This document shows, piece after piece, positions 34,880 through 49,309 of a DNA stretch of 64,000 nt. The position numbers were made by a program, and so were the translations under genes. A model generated the notes under the pieces. It did no database searches. It was given only the letters and a program-made list of their open reading frames with translations, and was not told the DNA's origin. Each line of letters begins with the position of its first letter. Position 1 is the stretch's first letter. Source of the stretch: Macrobrachium rosenbergii (taxonomy: Eukaryota > Arthropoda > Malacostraca > Decapoda > Palaemonidae); assembly GCF_040412425.1 (NCBI RefSeq), contig NC_089781.1, positions 52,949,727 to 53,013,726 on the forward strand, in the 5' to 3' direction.

Positions 34880-35930
34880 CACCTATATCTCTAAGATAAA
34901 GAGTTAGTTGTCCTGATGCATTTTCTCTACTTCTAAAGAAAGCCTTCTCCGAATCCTCCTCCATGTTCTCACATATTTGCCTCCCTCTCGCCTTGTACCC
35001 CTAGCAGGTTCCATCCAACCCCTCTTCTCTCCCTCCTCACTCATTCCTTATCAATCTTAACTCTCATAACATATCAATATTCTTTACCACCTCGACACTT
35101 CTCTTAATTAAAGCCCATAAATCTGTCATAGCATTCTCATGTTTGTTTGCTCCAGCTTCTTTTCCCCCTCCTTTGATGCCCATGTTTCTGAATCATACAT
35201 CATCAGTACAACAGGTATTTATTTACAGTTTATGGGCATTCTTTTGTCACACGCACTACCCCTGCCACCTCTCTCTATTTCCCCCAAGCTGCAGTTATCT
35301 GACGTTCAACCTTAACTTCACATCCTCCCTCCTAGCTTAAAAAAAGATCCTCAGTAATTGAAATTCTCAACTGTTTTAAATATAAGCCTCTTCTTATCCT
35401 CTCCTGGCTTGCTGGACTCTGTAACCTCAACTTGACTCAGATTTATCTTCATATCACCCTATTCAAGAGATTCCCGCCACTCCCTCACCCTTCTTTGTAA
35501 TTCTTTATTTAGTCTCTGCTGCAATAGAAATGAGATGCGTACGTGCCGATCCTTGATGTAAACCATCACTTACTGCAAATATTTCTGTTTTGTCACAGGT
35601 TGTTATTAATGTTGTTCTTGTTCTTTTAGACGTCATTTCAACTAATCTAACCAATTTCTCCGGCACTGTCCTCTTTCTTAAACAGCGAACACTATCTTCC
35701 TTGTGTTCCATCAAATGACTTCTCTAGGTCTATAAATGCACAGTAGAGGCCCTCTTTACCCTCCAGCCTCTTTTCCTGTAACAGTCTAACAAACTATGGA
35801 GACAGCATTAACCGTGCCTCTCCTTCCAGTGGAACTGCTGCTGTTCAAAAGTCTTCACAATTGCTCACAATCTTTCTTCAAGTATTCTTTCTAAGACTCC
35901 AACAAGTGTTCTGTTACTTTGATTTATAAT
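34880..35930 (-). pseudogene. RTE-like LINE reverse transcriptase fragment
   Basis: Reading leftwards from 35930: RILEERL, then FHWKERHG, then GLYCAFIDLEKSFD (RT block with catalytic Asp). Next come VPEKLVRLVEMTSKRTRTTL and FAVSDGLHQGSA (35714-35505). Degenerate C-terminal blocks extend to about 34880. The catalytic YxDD block is not legible. Frameshifts make it dead. Confidence 0.7.
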
Positions 35931-37231
<1,301 letters not shown>

Positions 37232-37701
37232 TGTCTTTTATTGTAATCTAAGATTGTTCTGTGCAGTTAAAAAGCCGGATAAAAAATCATTGTTTACATT
37301 AGTTTAACAAACTTGTGTAATTCCCATCAGTGGTAAATGTAGACAGTTGGTAACAGGTGTGGCTTGGCGATGTTGGTGGTATGTCAAAGGCGGTGCCTAC
37401 GCCTGTATATGCCCTATATACGCTAGTCACATACCAACTGCCCACATTTACCAGTTGTTAGGATTACAGAAGGTTTTATAGTGTAAATAGTGTTTTATGA
37501 ACCTTTTTAACTTCCACATACACACACACACATATACTGTATCTAAACCAAAGGCCCTTGTTCGAAGCCTTGTTGGGCCAGATGCATTTATCATTTACAA
37601 TACCTTCTGGGTGTACGTGCCTAACATATAGTGAATTCGATATTAAACGGTATATGTGGCTCAATATTTATTAGTATAAAAAAATTATCCATGTATAAGT
37701 G

Positions 37702-37785
<84 letters not shown>

Positions 37786-37861
37786 CTTGTATACGGAGAA
37801 AAACAGAATAATTTTATACATTACACTGAAATCATCTTTTCCATGCTGCTTATTCCCTTAC

Positions 37862-37989
37862 CTATCACACGGTGGTAAAAGTTGATGGCCTGTCGACTGA
37901 GCGTCTCCACCGGGCTGCATCGTCAAAGTCGTTAGGACCACAAGAACCAGAGATTGCTTCCAGTTCTTGCATCTTTCTCTCTCCGTCAT
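37862..37989 (-). CDS. Treh: Trehalase, first coding exon (signal peptide)
   Basis: The minus-strand ATG at 37989 opens 42 codons: a short basic N-terminus (MTERERCKNWKQ), a hydrophobic stretch SLVLVVLTTLTM (residues 13-24) and a plausible signal-peptidase site after GGDA (residue 30). It then reads QSTGHQLLPPCD. It ends with two bases (AG) before a GTAAGG donor; exon 2 begins with T, giving Ser and the GH37 sequence PPCDS-IYCHG across the junction. A TTCTGCAG just upstream of the ATG (before 37995) looks like an acceptor, so a separate 5'-untranslated exon probably lies further right. This ATG was chosen because it is the first after that acceptor and gives a proper signal peptide. Confidence 0.85.
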
Positions 37990-37995
37990 GTTGCC

Positions 37996-38374
37996 CTGCA
38001 GAACGTTAATACAGTGAATTTCACTACAAAACTTTTGGCTCCACCAAAACATAAACATAAGATTAAACACAAACAAACACACACACACATTATATATGAC
38101 GTGTGTGTGTGTGTGCATGAATAGCACAGTAATATTGAATTTGTTATGCCTTGGAAATAACTTACACACAAAAAGGAGCATACATAATCTACCTTTTAGG
38201 GAATATGGAAGAGAGAGAGTGACGTTATGCACTCAGCTATCAGGAGAGATAACCTTTGATTTCGACCTGACTTGTCGAATTCAGTTGGCAGAGTATAACA
38301 TGTGGTTATATTGAGTTACTATGAACCCTGTACCTAAAAGGTATAGATTCAAATCCTGGTCATGGTAGGTGCCC
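37996..38374. other. Upstream flank of trehalase exon 1
   Basis: A (CA)n tract (about 38077-38088) faces a (TG)n tract (38101-38115) across a TATATATGAC centre, a potential cruciform. No promoter was recognised. If a 5'-untranslated exon exists, this is intron. Confidence 0.4.
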
Positions 38375-38377
38375 TTA

Positions 38378-41300
38378 TAGTGGAGCGGGTAACTACAAAA
38401 AAAAAATAGGGGAAAAGTAAAAATGGTGATACAAGCATGAAACTTGGCTCAACTATTCTTCTTGTCCGTGGTCTCATTATCAACCTCTGGCCACACAAAA
38501 TTTTGCCATTTTCCAAGATGGCCCACAGGTTTTCAAAATGGCGTCCTGTGGATATTTGAATATTGGTATTTAATTGATTAATCACATTCAAATCCCTAAG
38601 TCACTCCCAGTTTATATTAAAATATTAAAAACAAGCCTTTACATATGTAGATACATCATTTCTCTGCATAGAAATATCCAAGATGGCTATCACTATATCA
38701 AAAATGTCTGCCAAAATGCCAAAAATTGGTACTTAAGCTCATATATGAGGCTAAAGGTCGGGTAATACATGGATTTGAGGTAACTTCAGACTGATCAGTT
38801 CATTTTTGTAGATTAGAAATCAATTAATCCCCAGTTAATTAATTTTCATCCTCATTTAGAAAAAAAAATGGGTAATAAGCTTAATGTAAAAGTGTAATAG
38901 TGTAGTGTCAGTGTACTACCAGGGCTCACTGGTTGACGCTATAGCTGTGAAACTCAGCATGGGGTTCAGTGCTAGCTAATGGCAGAGATTTGTTATTAGT
39001 TTCCCAAATGCTGTTTAGCTAGCCCACTTCAAAGTTAAACAGGTACACATGAATTGACAGGATGTGCCAGCATGGGAGAGCCGAGCCAAGGAGGATGGGG
39101 CTTTAGTCTTCTAGATGGTGTACAGATCACACGGGAATTAAATAGCATTGGATGAATGATCGGGCTAGGGGTAGGATTATGACATATCTAAGCCTAGTTG
39201 TATCCCATATCTGAAAGTGCATATGTTATATAGGTGGTAAAAGGATAAACCTTCGGCCTATAGAAGTCACCATCTTTCCTGAAGGGAGGTATTATGACTA
39301 ACTGGAAGCTTTGTTGCTTGTGCCAAGAGGACACACATGAAAGACTAGTTGACACATCTGGTGCTGGCTATGTTACCCTTGCTACATTCTTGAATTCTAT
39401 AAGTTAAATGCAATGCCTATACCATTTCATCCAAAAGGCTTGATGAAGGTGATGGAATTCTGCAGACCTTTGAAAATAACAAAGCAACATATGAATCATG
39501 TATGCTGAAGTTCAAAACAACAAAACTAGAAAGGAAAAGGAAGTCATTGTGTAAGACAAAAGAAGAAGATAATGTCCCATCAGCAAAATTCACATGTAGT
39601 AGCCAGAAGGCAGGTGAAGAAGATGCAGTAGAATCTAAGACTGAGAAAGAATGAATATGCTTTATTTGTGACCAACCAGCACCAATCAAAATTTATGATT
39701 GGCCATGACATTGCCTTTACATGAAAAGCTGCAACGATGTGCCACCAACCTACCAGATGAGAATCTTCTGGCCAAGCTTAGTGCTGGAGATATTGTTTCT
39801 CAGGACCATATGTATCACCCATCTTGTCTGACAGGTGTGTACAACAGGGAAGGGCCTGGCTAAATTCACAGAAAATTGGAGATGATTATGTGCAGTACAG
39901 ACAAGAGGCATGTGCCCATGCTTTTGCTAAGCTTGAGATATACAGTACATAAGAGGCAAGCAGTTGACTACAGATGGGTGCTGCTATTTTACAATGGTAG
40001 AACTTTATGATTTGTACAAACAAAGGCTGAAACAGCTAAATGTTGATGCTTCCTTTGTGCACCGAACATGGTTGAAAGAACAGATACTTGCCCACATCCC
40101 AGAACTGGAGGACTTTAAAAAGGGAAGAGAAATTTGGTTTGCTTACAAAAGGAAAATGGGAGAAGCCCTAGCCACGGCATGTGACTACAGTGATGCACTC
40201 ATCATGGCCAAAGTAGCTAAGATATTGAGGAAACAGATGCTTGAACATAAGATAGAATTTGATGGAACCTTAACAGCAGGCACTAGAAGAGAATCTGTGC
40301 CACCAAGTTTGTTGGAATTTATAAGTGTGCTACAAAACGGTGGTGATATAAAATCCCAACTTAAATATGGAACATCATCTACTGATCTAACTTTAGCACA
40401 ACTTTTGCACTTCAACTGTGAAAGAATCCAGCATCTTCAACATTCTCCAGACATTCCAAGTCAAGAGAACCTCCGTTTCCAATATACATTGGTCTCCTGG
40501 TCTTTGCAAAAACCAGGAAGCGTCAATTAATTGATACACTCCATCACCATGGAATCAGCATCAGCTATGATAGGGTTCTGGAATTGACTAAAGGGTTAGG
40601 AGAAGCAGTTGTAACAAGGGCTGTGGAGGAAGAAGTAGTTTGTCCCACTACACTAAGAAGAGGGCTTTTTACAACTTGTGCTGTTGACAATCTGACCATA
40701 ATCCAAGTGCCACAACTGCACAAACATCCTTTCATGGGACAGGCATATCTTTGTTTCAGCATCCAAGCACTGATGAAAAGGGTGAGGACAGAAACTTGGC
40801 CCAAATCATCCAAAGTGGAACAAAGTAAAAAAAATATGTGGAACAAAGTAAAAAAAAAAAAAAAGTACCTTCTCTACCTGAATATTACACAAATGTACCT
40901 CCTGCTCACTTTAAACATGAGAATCCCCTCCCTTCATCCAGTGGAAGTGCAGGACACCAACAGTTGTACTTTCAAAGCACCTTTCTCTTGGGTATGAATG
41001 GCTTTAGAAAGTCAGTCTGTCGGACAGGAGTGAAAATGCTGTGTCCATATCTTGGGCAGCACATCACGCTTCTCAGAAGCAACAGGTCCCATTTGAAATA
41101 AGCTTGTTATCGATGTTGCCTCTTTTTCAAGAGGAAGCTCATTCAGTTGCAGTGATAAAACATGCCATGGATATTGCAAGAGCAACCACACAGTTTCTCA
41201 ATCCTGGCCAAACCTCAGTTCTAGCAGTTGATCAGCCACTATTTGCATTTGCTAAGCATATCCAATGAGTTTGGCCATTGCAGTATGGTGATATGGTTAT

Positions 41301-44155
41301 TATGTTTGGAGGGCTGCATATAGAAATGGCAGCATTCAAAATTCTGGGTGATCTCTTGAAAGACAGTGGTTGGACTGGTGCTCTTGCAGAAGCAGAAATA
41401 GCTACTCCTTGAACAGTAGATTCGTTTATTTTTGCTTCACATTTGAAGAAGACATGTCTAGCCCACCAGGTGACAGCTTGCAGTTTATATCAGCTATGCA
41501 AAGCTGCCTATATGGCATATATCCAGGAAGCAGAAGAAGAAATTGAGCTAAGCTGTGAAAGCTGGATCAGAAAACGAGAATCAGAGTGTCCCCAATTCTA
41601 CTTTTGGAATCTTGTGCTTCAGCTAGAACTTCTAGTGTTTGTTTTCATCAGGTCATACCGAGAGTCTAATCTCCATTTGTACAAAGATGTGCTGCAGGAA
41701 CTCATTCCTTTCTTCTTTGCCCTGGACAATGTACATTATGCCAGGTGGCTTTCAATTCATTTGAGGGACATGGAGGCTCACCAAAATGACACATTTGATG
41801 AATTCGCAAAGGGAAATTTCACTGTCCACAAAACCATTCAGCCTTTTTCCTCATTGGCTATAGACCAAGCACATGAGCAGAATAATGCTCATGTGAAAGG
41901 AAATGGGGGAGCTGCTGGCATATTTGAAGATGAAGATGCTCTCAGAAGGTGGACAGTGGCTGGTCCTGAAGTAAGCCGCCTGATCGTTGAGTTTGAGACT
42001 AGAAGTGATGCTGGTCCAAAATCTGAGGGTAAGCACCATGATGAAACTGAAACTGTGCAGAAAAGGTTTCTTGAAGTGGTTGAAAATCTGGCAAAAGTAA
42101 TCAAAGAAATGGGCAACCCTTTTGAGGAAGATTCAGTGGATGTGGTTGTGCCAGACAGTCATGAAATTATGGACAGCAAAGTTAGTGAATCCTTGAGATC
42201 TACGAAGGGCCTTGGACAGACACAATTCACAAACTTTTATTGAGGGGCTCAAGACACCCAGCAAATTCTATGAACCAGTACACAAGAACAAAATTCTATT
42301 GTTCAGTCACAAGATGTCTACTACAGAATCCAAGGGCAAACAGTCACTGCAAACCATAAAGGATGATTGTAATCTATTCTCACGCCTCTTCATATCATGC
42401 CAGAACAGACAGTGTGATTTAAATGAATTCTTTCAACATGAAACTCAAAATTGCCCACCATCACTGGCACAGAATGGACAGATGCATCAGGGTACCAAGT
42501 CACAGCTGCTGCCTCTACTAGAACAGCATGCATTACGCATCCCTGACAAAGAACCTACCGCTGATGTTATCATAATGGATGGTGCAGCTCTTATAAATGC
42601 TCTGAGACCAACCAAGGGGTCTACATTTGAGTCTTGTACTAAAGAAGAAGTCCTATCCAAGATTCAGAAGCACATACGGAAGTACAAGCAAACACACATT
42701 GTATTTGATGTGTATAAGACAGACAGTATGAAAGCACAAACAAGACAAAAAAAGAGGCACAGGAGGTCGTCGGAGAGTAATTAGCACAGCAAAAACTCCT
42801 GGCAATTGGGCCAGCTTCCTCAGGAATGACCACGACAAAACTGAACTATTTGCATATTTGGCAGACACAATCACTTCATCTGAAGCAGATGATACATCAT
42901 GCATAATTGTCACTAAAGGGGATGCTGCAATTTGTAGCAAAGCTGAACAAGACACTGCTGACCTACAAGGTTGCACTCACAAAGAGGCAGATGCTAGAGT
43001 CCTTTTACATGCTGCATATGCTGCAAAGCATGAAGATATCTCAAATGCAATCATATGTAGTACAGACACTGACGTTGTCATCATAGCAGTATCTAGCATA
43101 GAAAAAACTGGTTTGGACAAATTATGGATTAAATTTGGTAGAGGAAAAGACATGAGGTGGATACCTATCCATGAAATTGCAGCAGCCATGGGACCAAAAG
43201 CCTCAGCCCTTCCTTTTTTACATGCATTTAGCGGGTGTGACACTGTGTCTGCCTTTCTTGGAAAGGGAAGAAGTCTGCATGGCAAACATGGACTGTGTTT
43301 CAGCGTGCCACACCCACCGTCACCAAACTAAGTTCAACACCAGCAGCTGTAGAAAATGAAGACCTGCAAATTATTGAAGAGTTCGTGGTGCTAATGTACG
43401 ACAGAACCAGTTCGTATAAAAATGTAAATGAAGTTAGACTTGATCTCTTTGCAAGAAAGCAAAGAGCTTATGATTGCATTCCCCTTACAAGGGCTGCTCT
43501 TAGAGAGCATTGCAAGAGAGCTGCCTTTCAAGCAGGGCACATTTGGTGCCAGTCTTTAGTATGTCATCCAGTTTTGCCCAGTCCAAAACACTGGGGATGG
43601 CAACAGATTGATGGCACCTGGTTTCCGTATTGGACAGATTTGCCAATAGTAGCAAAATCTTGCCAAGAACTGAATAAGTGTGGCAGCAAAAAGGAATGCC
43701 ATGGCAGGTGCAAGTGCTACAAATCTGGACTTAGCTGCGCAGCTCTCTGCAGCTGCACTTGCTAAAACTAATTGATACACAAAACATATTGGTTTCTCTC
43801 AGGAGATACATACTTTTTTATCTTTGGTGGCCATTTTGGAAATATGGTGTTCATATGGTGGCCATATTGGAAAGATGGTTTCACTTTATCTCTTCATGAC
43901 AGTAAGAATGCCAAAATACAAATTCTCAATCATTATATGGACAGTATGCAACTTTTATAGGCTTATGAAATGAAAATATTTGAAATATACAGCAAATTTG
44001 CCACCATTTTGGAAAACTGTCAGCCATCTTGGAAATAGCCAAATATTGAGGTGGCCGGAGGTTGATTTTGATTTATGGGGATAATAAGAGTTCTCATTCC
44101 AAATCTGTTGCTTGTATCACCATTTGCGCTTTTTTCCCATTATTCCGCTACTCTA
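38378..44155 (+). mobile_element. Academ-like DNA transposon, copy B (5.8 kb)
   Basis: Imperfect terminal inverted repeats start TAGTGGAGCGG (38378) and end CCGCTACTCTA (44155) and share ATGGTGATACAAGC further in. They are flanked by TTA on both sides (38375-38377 and 44156-44158), a 3-bp target duplication. The interior has a 0.4-kb conserved leader and a long, mutated gene encoding an XPG/FEN-like nuclease and a Cys-rich tail. An XPG-type nuclease with 3-4 bp duplications is the published hallmark of the Academ superfamily. The copy is full length but broken. Confidence 0.7.
39294..43765 (+). pseudogene. Academ-like transposase gene, copy B (frameshifted)
   Basis: The gene opens MTNWKLCCLCQED (39294), then a region with CFICDQPAP and YDLYKQRLKQLN and IPELEDFKKGREIWFAYKRK. 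A long central part holds QTSVLAVDQPLFAFA and LFVFIRSYRESNLHLYK-type sequence near 41200-41800. An XPG/FEN-like nuclease follows: VIIMDGAALINALRP (about 42565), VFDVYKTDSMKAQTR, HKEADARVLLH (about 42980), STDTDVVIIAV (about 43060) and FSGCDTVSAFLGKG (about 43230). The end (43675-43765) is a CxC-type cluster, CKCYKSGLSCAALCSC. Stops near 39402, 41266 and 41409 and frameshifts near 40500, 40840, 42240, 42750 and 43280 kill it. A 20-bp duplication with A-runs lies at 40820-40866. Function in the family: transposase. The nuclease similarity is my motif reading. Confidence 0.7.
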
Positions 44156-44470
44156 TTATCCTATATTTCCTTTTAGATGTAAGATATTCAAAGGTATAGT
44201 GAGTGAATGCAATGTTAATGAGCCTATTTGAAGCTTAATATTCAAAAGCATAAAGATATAACGGGAATGGGTCAATTTCGTATTTAAGTACAAATTTTTA
44301 TCTATCTTGATGTCTAACAGCATTGTCACTGTTTCCAATACACCAACCCTAAAATCCATGGGCTCCAACTTGGCTAAAGTAGGTATTTTTATCTAATTCT
44401 GCATATTTACCTTCATGTTTAAGTTATCCCCAAATGTATTATAAGTTCAATGTTAATGGGCCCTGTAAAA

Positions 44471-45690
44471 CCTTGGGTGCAGTTGCCCTCAGGTTCCAAC
44501 TTCTTTTATGAATTGTATGGCCTAGTGGGCAGCGCCCATGCCTTTCAATTGAAAGACCTGGGTTCAATCCTGATGTGAGTCAGAAATTTATTTCTGTTCC
44601 TTACGTGATTGTGTGCTAATTATTTCTCTTATTCAATCAGAAGGGATAAATCGAATGAAATGCTGTCAGTTGGGTCATTGCTGAGTTGGGAAATTGGGGA
44701 AAACACGCTGGTATGCAAGCAGTTAGCTTGTCCAGGTAGTTCTTTGGGTGCAGTTGCCCTCAGGTTCCAACATCTTGTATGACTTGTATGGCCTAGTGGG
44801 CAGCGCCCTTGCCTTTCAATTGAAAGAGATGGGTTCGATCCTGATGTGAGTCAGAAATTTATTTCTGTTCCACACGTGATTTTGAGCTAATTATTTCCAT
44901 CTTATTCAATCGGAAGAGATAATTCGAATGAAATGCTGTCAATTGGGTCATTGCTGAGTTGGGAAATTGGGGAAAACACGCTGGTAAGCAAGCGGTTAGC
45001 TTGCCCAGGTAATTCCTTGGGTGCAGTTGCCCTCAGGTTCCAACTTCTTTTATGACTTGTATGGCCTAGTGGGCAGCACCCTTGCCTTTCAATTGAATGA
45101 CCTGGGTTTGATCCTGATGTGAGTCAGAAATTTATTTCTGTTCCACACATGATTGTGTTGATTATTTCTATCTTATTCACTCAGAAGGGATAATTCAAAT
45201 GAAATGCTGTCAACTGGGTTATTGCTGAGTAGGGAAGTTGGGGAAAACATGCAGGTATGCAAGCAGTTAGCTTGCCCAGGTAAATCCTTGGGTACAGTGG
45301 CCCTCAGGTTACAATTTCTTTTATGACTTGTATGGCCTAGTGGGTAGCTCCCTTGCCTTTCAGTTGAAAGGCCTGGGTTCAATCCTGATGTAAGTCAGAA
45401 ATTTATTTCTGTTCCACACGTGATTGTGTGTTGATTATTTCTATCTTATTCACTCAAAGGGGATAATTCAAATGAAATGCTGTCAATTGGGTCATTAGGG
45501 GAAAACACGCTGGTATGCAAGCAGTTAGCTTGCCCAAGTAATTCCTTGGGTGCAGTTGCCCTCAGGTTCCAACTTCTTTTATGACTTGTATGGCCTAGTG
45601 GGCAGCACCCTTGCCTTTCAATTGAAAGACCTGGGTTTGATCCTGATGTGAGTCAAAAATTTATTTCTGTTCCACACGTGATTGTGTTGA
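44471..45690 (+). repeat. Tandem array of tRNA-like (Pol III promoter) units, ~271 bp period
   Basis: Five head-to-tail units start near 44471, 44742, 45015, 45286 and 45544; the last is cut by a TA tract. Each has a box A-like TGGCCTAGTGGG (44518, 44789, 45062, 45333, 45591) and 43 bp later a box B-like GGTTCRATCC (44561, 44832, 45105, 45376, 45634), with a CTTTCAATTGAAAG palindrome between. Unit 2 has the exact GGTTCGATCC. The heads look derived from a tRNA gene but do not give an intact cloverleaf, so they are called SINE-like units, not tRNA genes. Confidence 0.8.
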
Positions 45691-45699
45691 TTATTTCTA

Positions 45700-46075
<376 letters not shown>

Positions 46076-46399
46076 TATAACGTGTTTTATTCCCATTTTG
46101 TATGGGGTATGCCTTATATACTTTGATATTTTTGGGGTAGACCTGTGGTCTCGAATCGGCTGCCCTGTGTGTACGTATGTTTCATGTATCATATATTTTC
46201 TCCCCAGAGAAGTCATTGCGCTGGGTATGGCAAAGATGTAGATGTTTGTTATTTTTTAGAAGGTGTTGTAGTGGCTTTGTTTTGTGTGTGTATTTAGTCT
46301 GTAACATCCATTTGCTTTTTATTTCCATCCGTTTTACATATATAATCCCGGGATGTCAGTAGAAAGTGACCTCTCTGATCAGCTCATACAGACCTCTAC

Positions 46400-47330
46400 G
46401 AAGTCCGATTCTGCTGTAACCTGCCTGTATATATATATACAACAAGTGTATTTTTTTCAAGCCATCCATTTCCATTTGGGTCAGTAGAAAGGACCTCGAA
46501 CTCATAAATCTCCCTGCCTGTCACAACAAGTCGCCAACCATAACTTCAAGAACGCACAAGTACTAACGAGGCGCTAAAAGAAATTGCATCTGGCCATGCC
46601 TTCAAAATCCACGAGGGTCCTGCGAAGGAAATGCCTGGGAACATATGGTTAGTAAGGTGTGGGAAAACACCCTCACCCCCCTTGACTTCGAAGGATAGCC
46701 CAAGGAAATAAGCCACTCCCACAGGTCAGGCCTAGATGTTTTGGCCAATCAAATGCCATCAATGCCAGAGACCTAGAGATGTCCTACAAGGAGCAAATAC
46801 CCAATAATCAACAGGAATTCCTTAAAACACACCTCCAAGAGTTGGAATGAAGCAAGTGGAGGAGGTGCCTCAGGAAAAGCAGTACCTGCCCAGAAGACGA
46901 CGTCATGGTTGACACAAGGGAAAATGGGAGATATAAGGACAGACAGACAGGAAAAGAGAGAGTCTAGGAGAGTCTAAGCACAGTCGATAAGAGTGGGAAG
47001 ACGGAGAGAGAGAACTATTCTGAAGTGAGGGGAAGCAGAAAAGAAACCGAAGGACAGAAAGAGAAGAAGTGTGTTAGTGAAGGATAGACTCTCAGAACAG
47101 TAGTCCCCTTAATCTAAATTCGTTAAGTCTCTTGAAACCATTATTTTAAAGTCTCGAACCAATTAAGAAACAGTCAAAAAAACTATAGGTGGAACTGTAA
47201 GACAATAAGTGCAAATAAAGAATAAACAGGAACAATTAATCATTTTCCCTTTATAGTGCCACTTGTTCCTGCTACAAATAACTTCCACGCCGCTACCCCG
47301 GTTGTGCTACCTTAGTGTTGGGCCCTTGAA
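46400..47330 (+). mobile_element. LTR-like segment (possible solo LTR)
   Basis: In order there are a CCAAT box (GGCCAATCAAATG, about 46742), a TATA-like GAGATATAAGG (about 46927), a purine-rich transcribed-like stretch and two poly-A signals (AATAAAGAATAAA, about 47214). This is the signal order of an LTR (U3-R), but no second copy, no clear TG/CA ends and no coding interior are present. It could instead be an orphan promoter. Confidence 0.3.
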
Positions 47331-47339
47331 GGAAAAGAA

Positions 47340-49040
47340 ATGGGTCCCGATAACATACACATCCTTTTGTCTGTTTGTTTTATGCTTTTTTCCGTATTAA
47401 TAACTAAATGTAAATTTGAGTAACCTGCGAAAGAAATACAAGATGTTTTGTAGAGTAATTGATATTTCCCATGCTTTGCCCTTTCCAATAATGACAACGT
47501 AGGTGTCAAATGAGCAGGTAATTAAGCCACCTGTACTAATGTCATTTTAATGTCCTGTCATCCCTTTGAGTTCAAAACCTGACACGGTGCGAACATCCCC
47601 AAGTAATTAAGGCGGCACATTAAAGAAAATCCCTTTGAGACTCACACCCTCCACAGCCAATTTTGTCACGAGAGCCCTGTGAGAAAATTCCCCCTCCTAT
47701 CAGCTACCTGCCATGCCATTAAGGATCATTTCCTTGATCTGACCCCACACCTGCATCTCTGCCTCATAACCTTGACTTTCAAGTCTAATCCTCTCACTAT
47801 TGTCCTCTCTCTCCCTGGCACCTTTTATTGGCCAACCTTCAACAACCTTTCCAGTACCTGGCTGGACTAGCAGCATACCCATGCCGAGGATAACAGATAT
47901 ACCAATTAAGAAGACACGGTCAAAACACGACCACCATCGGCGCCATTTGCCATATAAATACAAGCTCCGACGGACCCTCTTGGCTAGTGTATCTTACAAC
48001 ATCTTTCTGCCTAGAAGTCTGCCTGTCCAGGGGCTCTGACTGAGTCCCCCATAGACTTCCCTCTGCTGCTGTCACTCTGAAGGTGGTCCTACCTCACTGC
48101 CTTACCCTCTGCATGCTGATGTCTCTGTAGATTGCCAGCGCCCTTTGCTTTAACTACTCCCTCTATGGTGGGGGACAGTACTCAACGCAACTTCCACTGA
48201 CTCCCCACTATGGGAACCTGGCTCTGATCACCTTCACATCTTGTCCACAGACTAAGGTAATGTGATTAGAAACTGATTGTTCAGCCTCACCGTTTTAACC
48301 TTATCCTATTTTTCCACCTGTTCTTTGTTTCCATAGCCTACCTTTTTACGATACTCCTTCAGAGACTCGTGATTTTGACTGTGGTGTTGTTTTTCAATAT
48401 TGGGATACTAGTGTTAATTTTAACTTCGCTTTTGATTACAAATGCAAAGATTCAGTAAAAGAAGTGATATGAGTGCTTTGAAATTTGCTTACGGATTCCA
48501 AGATAAGTGACATTCCCTTCATTTCATATATTTCAGCCCCTGCTGTTGCAGATCTGTGTTTCGAGTACCTGTTGTGTGGAATTACCTGTAGGTCACGGTG
48601 CCATCATCCTGCAAACTACAGGTGCCATATCTGGTCAAGGTATTGGGAATCCCAGTGTGCTCCCGCCTTGACTACTGCACCCCATCCTGTGCATTCTAGG
48701 ATCCTCTCCCATCTTTGTGACATATTGTAGCCTACGAAGGCTTAGTGATAATGCTTGCACATTGTATGGCACTTTGCTTAGTGGTTTCTACATTTAGTAA
48801 AGTAATTTAGAATAGTGCCATGTGGCTCCACTGGTAGCTCCTGTGAATATCTCTCTTTTGATTATTTAGTGAGTTATACATTTTAAGTGGACACTCTAAA
48901 GTTTGCCTTAAACCCTTAACCTTATGATAACTTGAGCATATTCACTTTTACACTTTTCTGTTCACCGGATTGCAGTCCCCTTGTAAGTCAGTTGCAGTTA
49001 TCTCGATTATAATTAGAGCCATCCTTCCCTTGTACTGCTG
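47340..49040. other. Unassigned sequence with a TATA-like site
   Basis: A strong TATA-like CCATATAAATACAAG lies near 47950, preceded by TTATTGGCCAACC (inverted CCAAT) near 47825. No convincing coding exon follows. The minus frame 47963-47700 (87 codons, one hydrophobic stretch) is not recognisable. The rest holds no repeat or RNA gene I can see. Confidence 0.35.
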
Positions 49041-49049
49041 CATGACCAT

Positions 49050-49304
<255 letters not shown>

Positions 49305-49309
49305 CATGA

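Noticed and set aside
38378..44155. CACTA/EnSpm transposon (TAGTG...CACTA ends)
   Set aside because: The terminal motif is in the opposite sense to CACTA elements, the second copy end is CTCTA, and the gene is XPG-like rather than a CACTA transposase.
44515..45645. Functional tRNA genes in the 271-bp array
   Set aside because: A and B boxes are good, but the anticodon arm is a palindrome without a proper 7-nt loop and the acceptor stem does not pair, so no cloverleaf forms.
47700..47963. 87-codon minus frame with one membrane-like stretch
   Set aside because: It overlaps a TATA/CCAAT-like region, has no recognisable family and no splice support.
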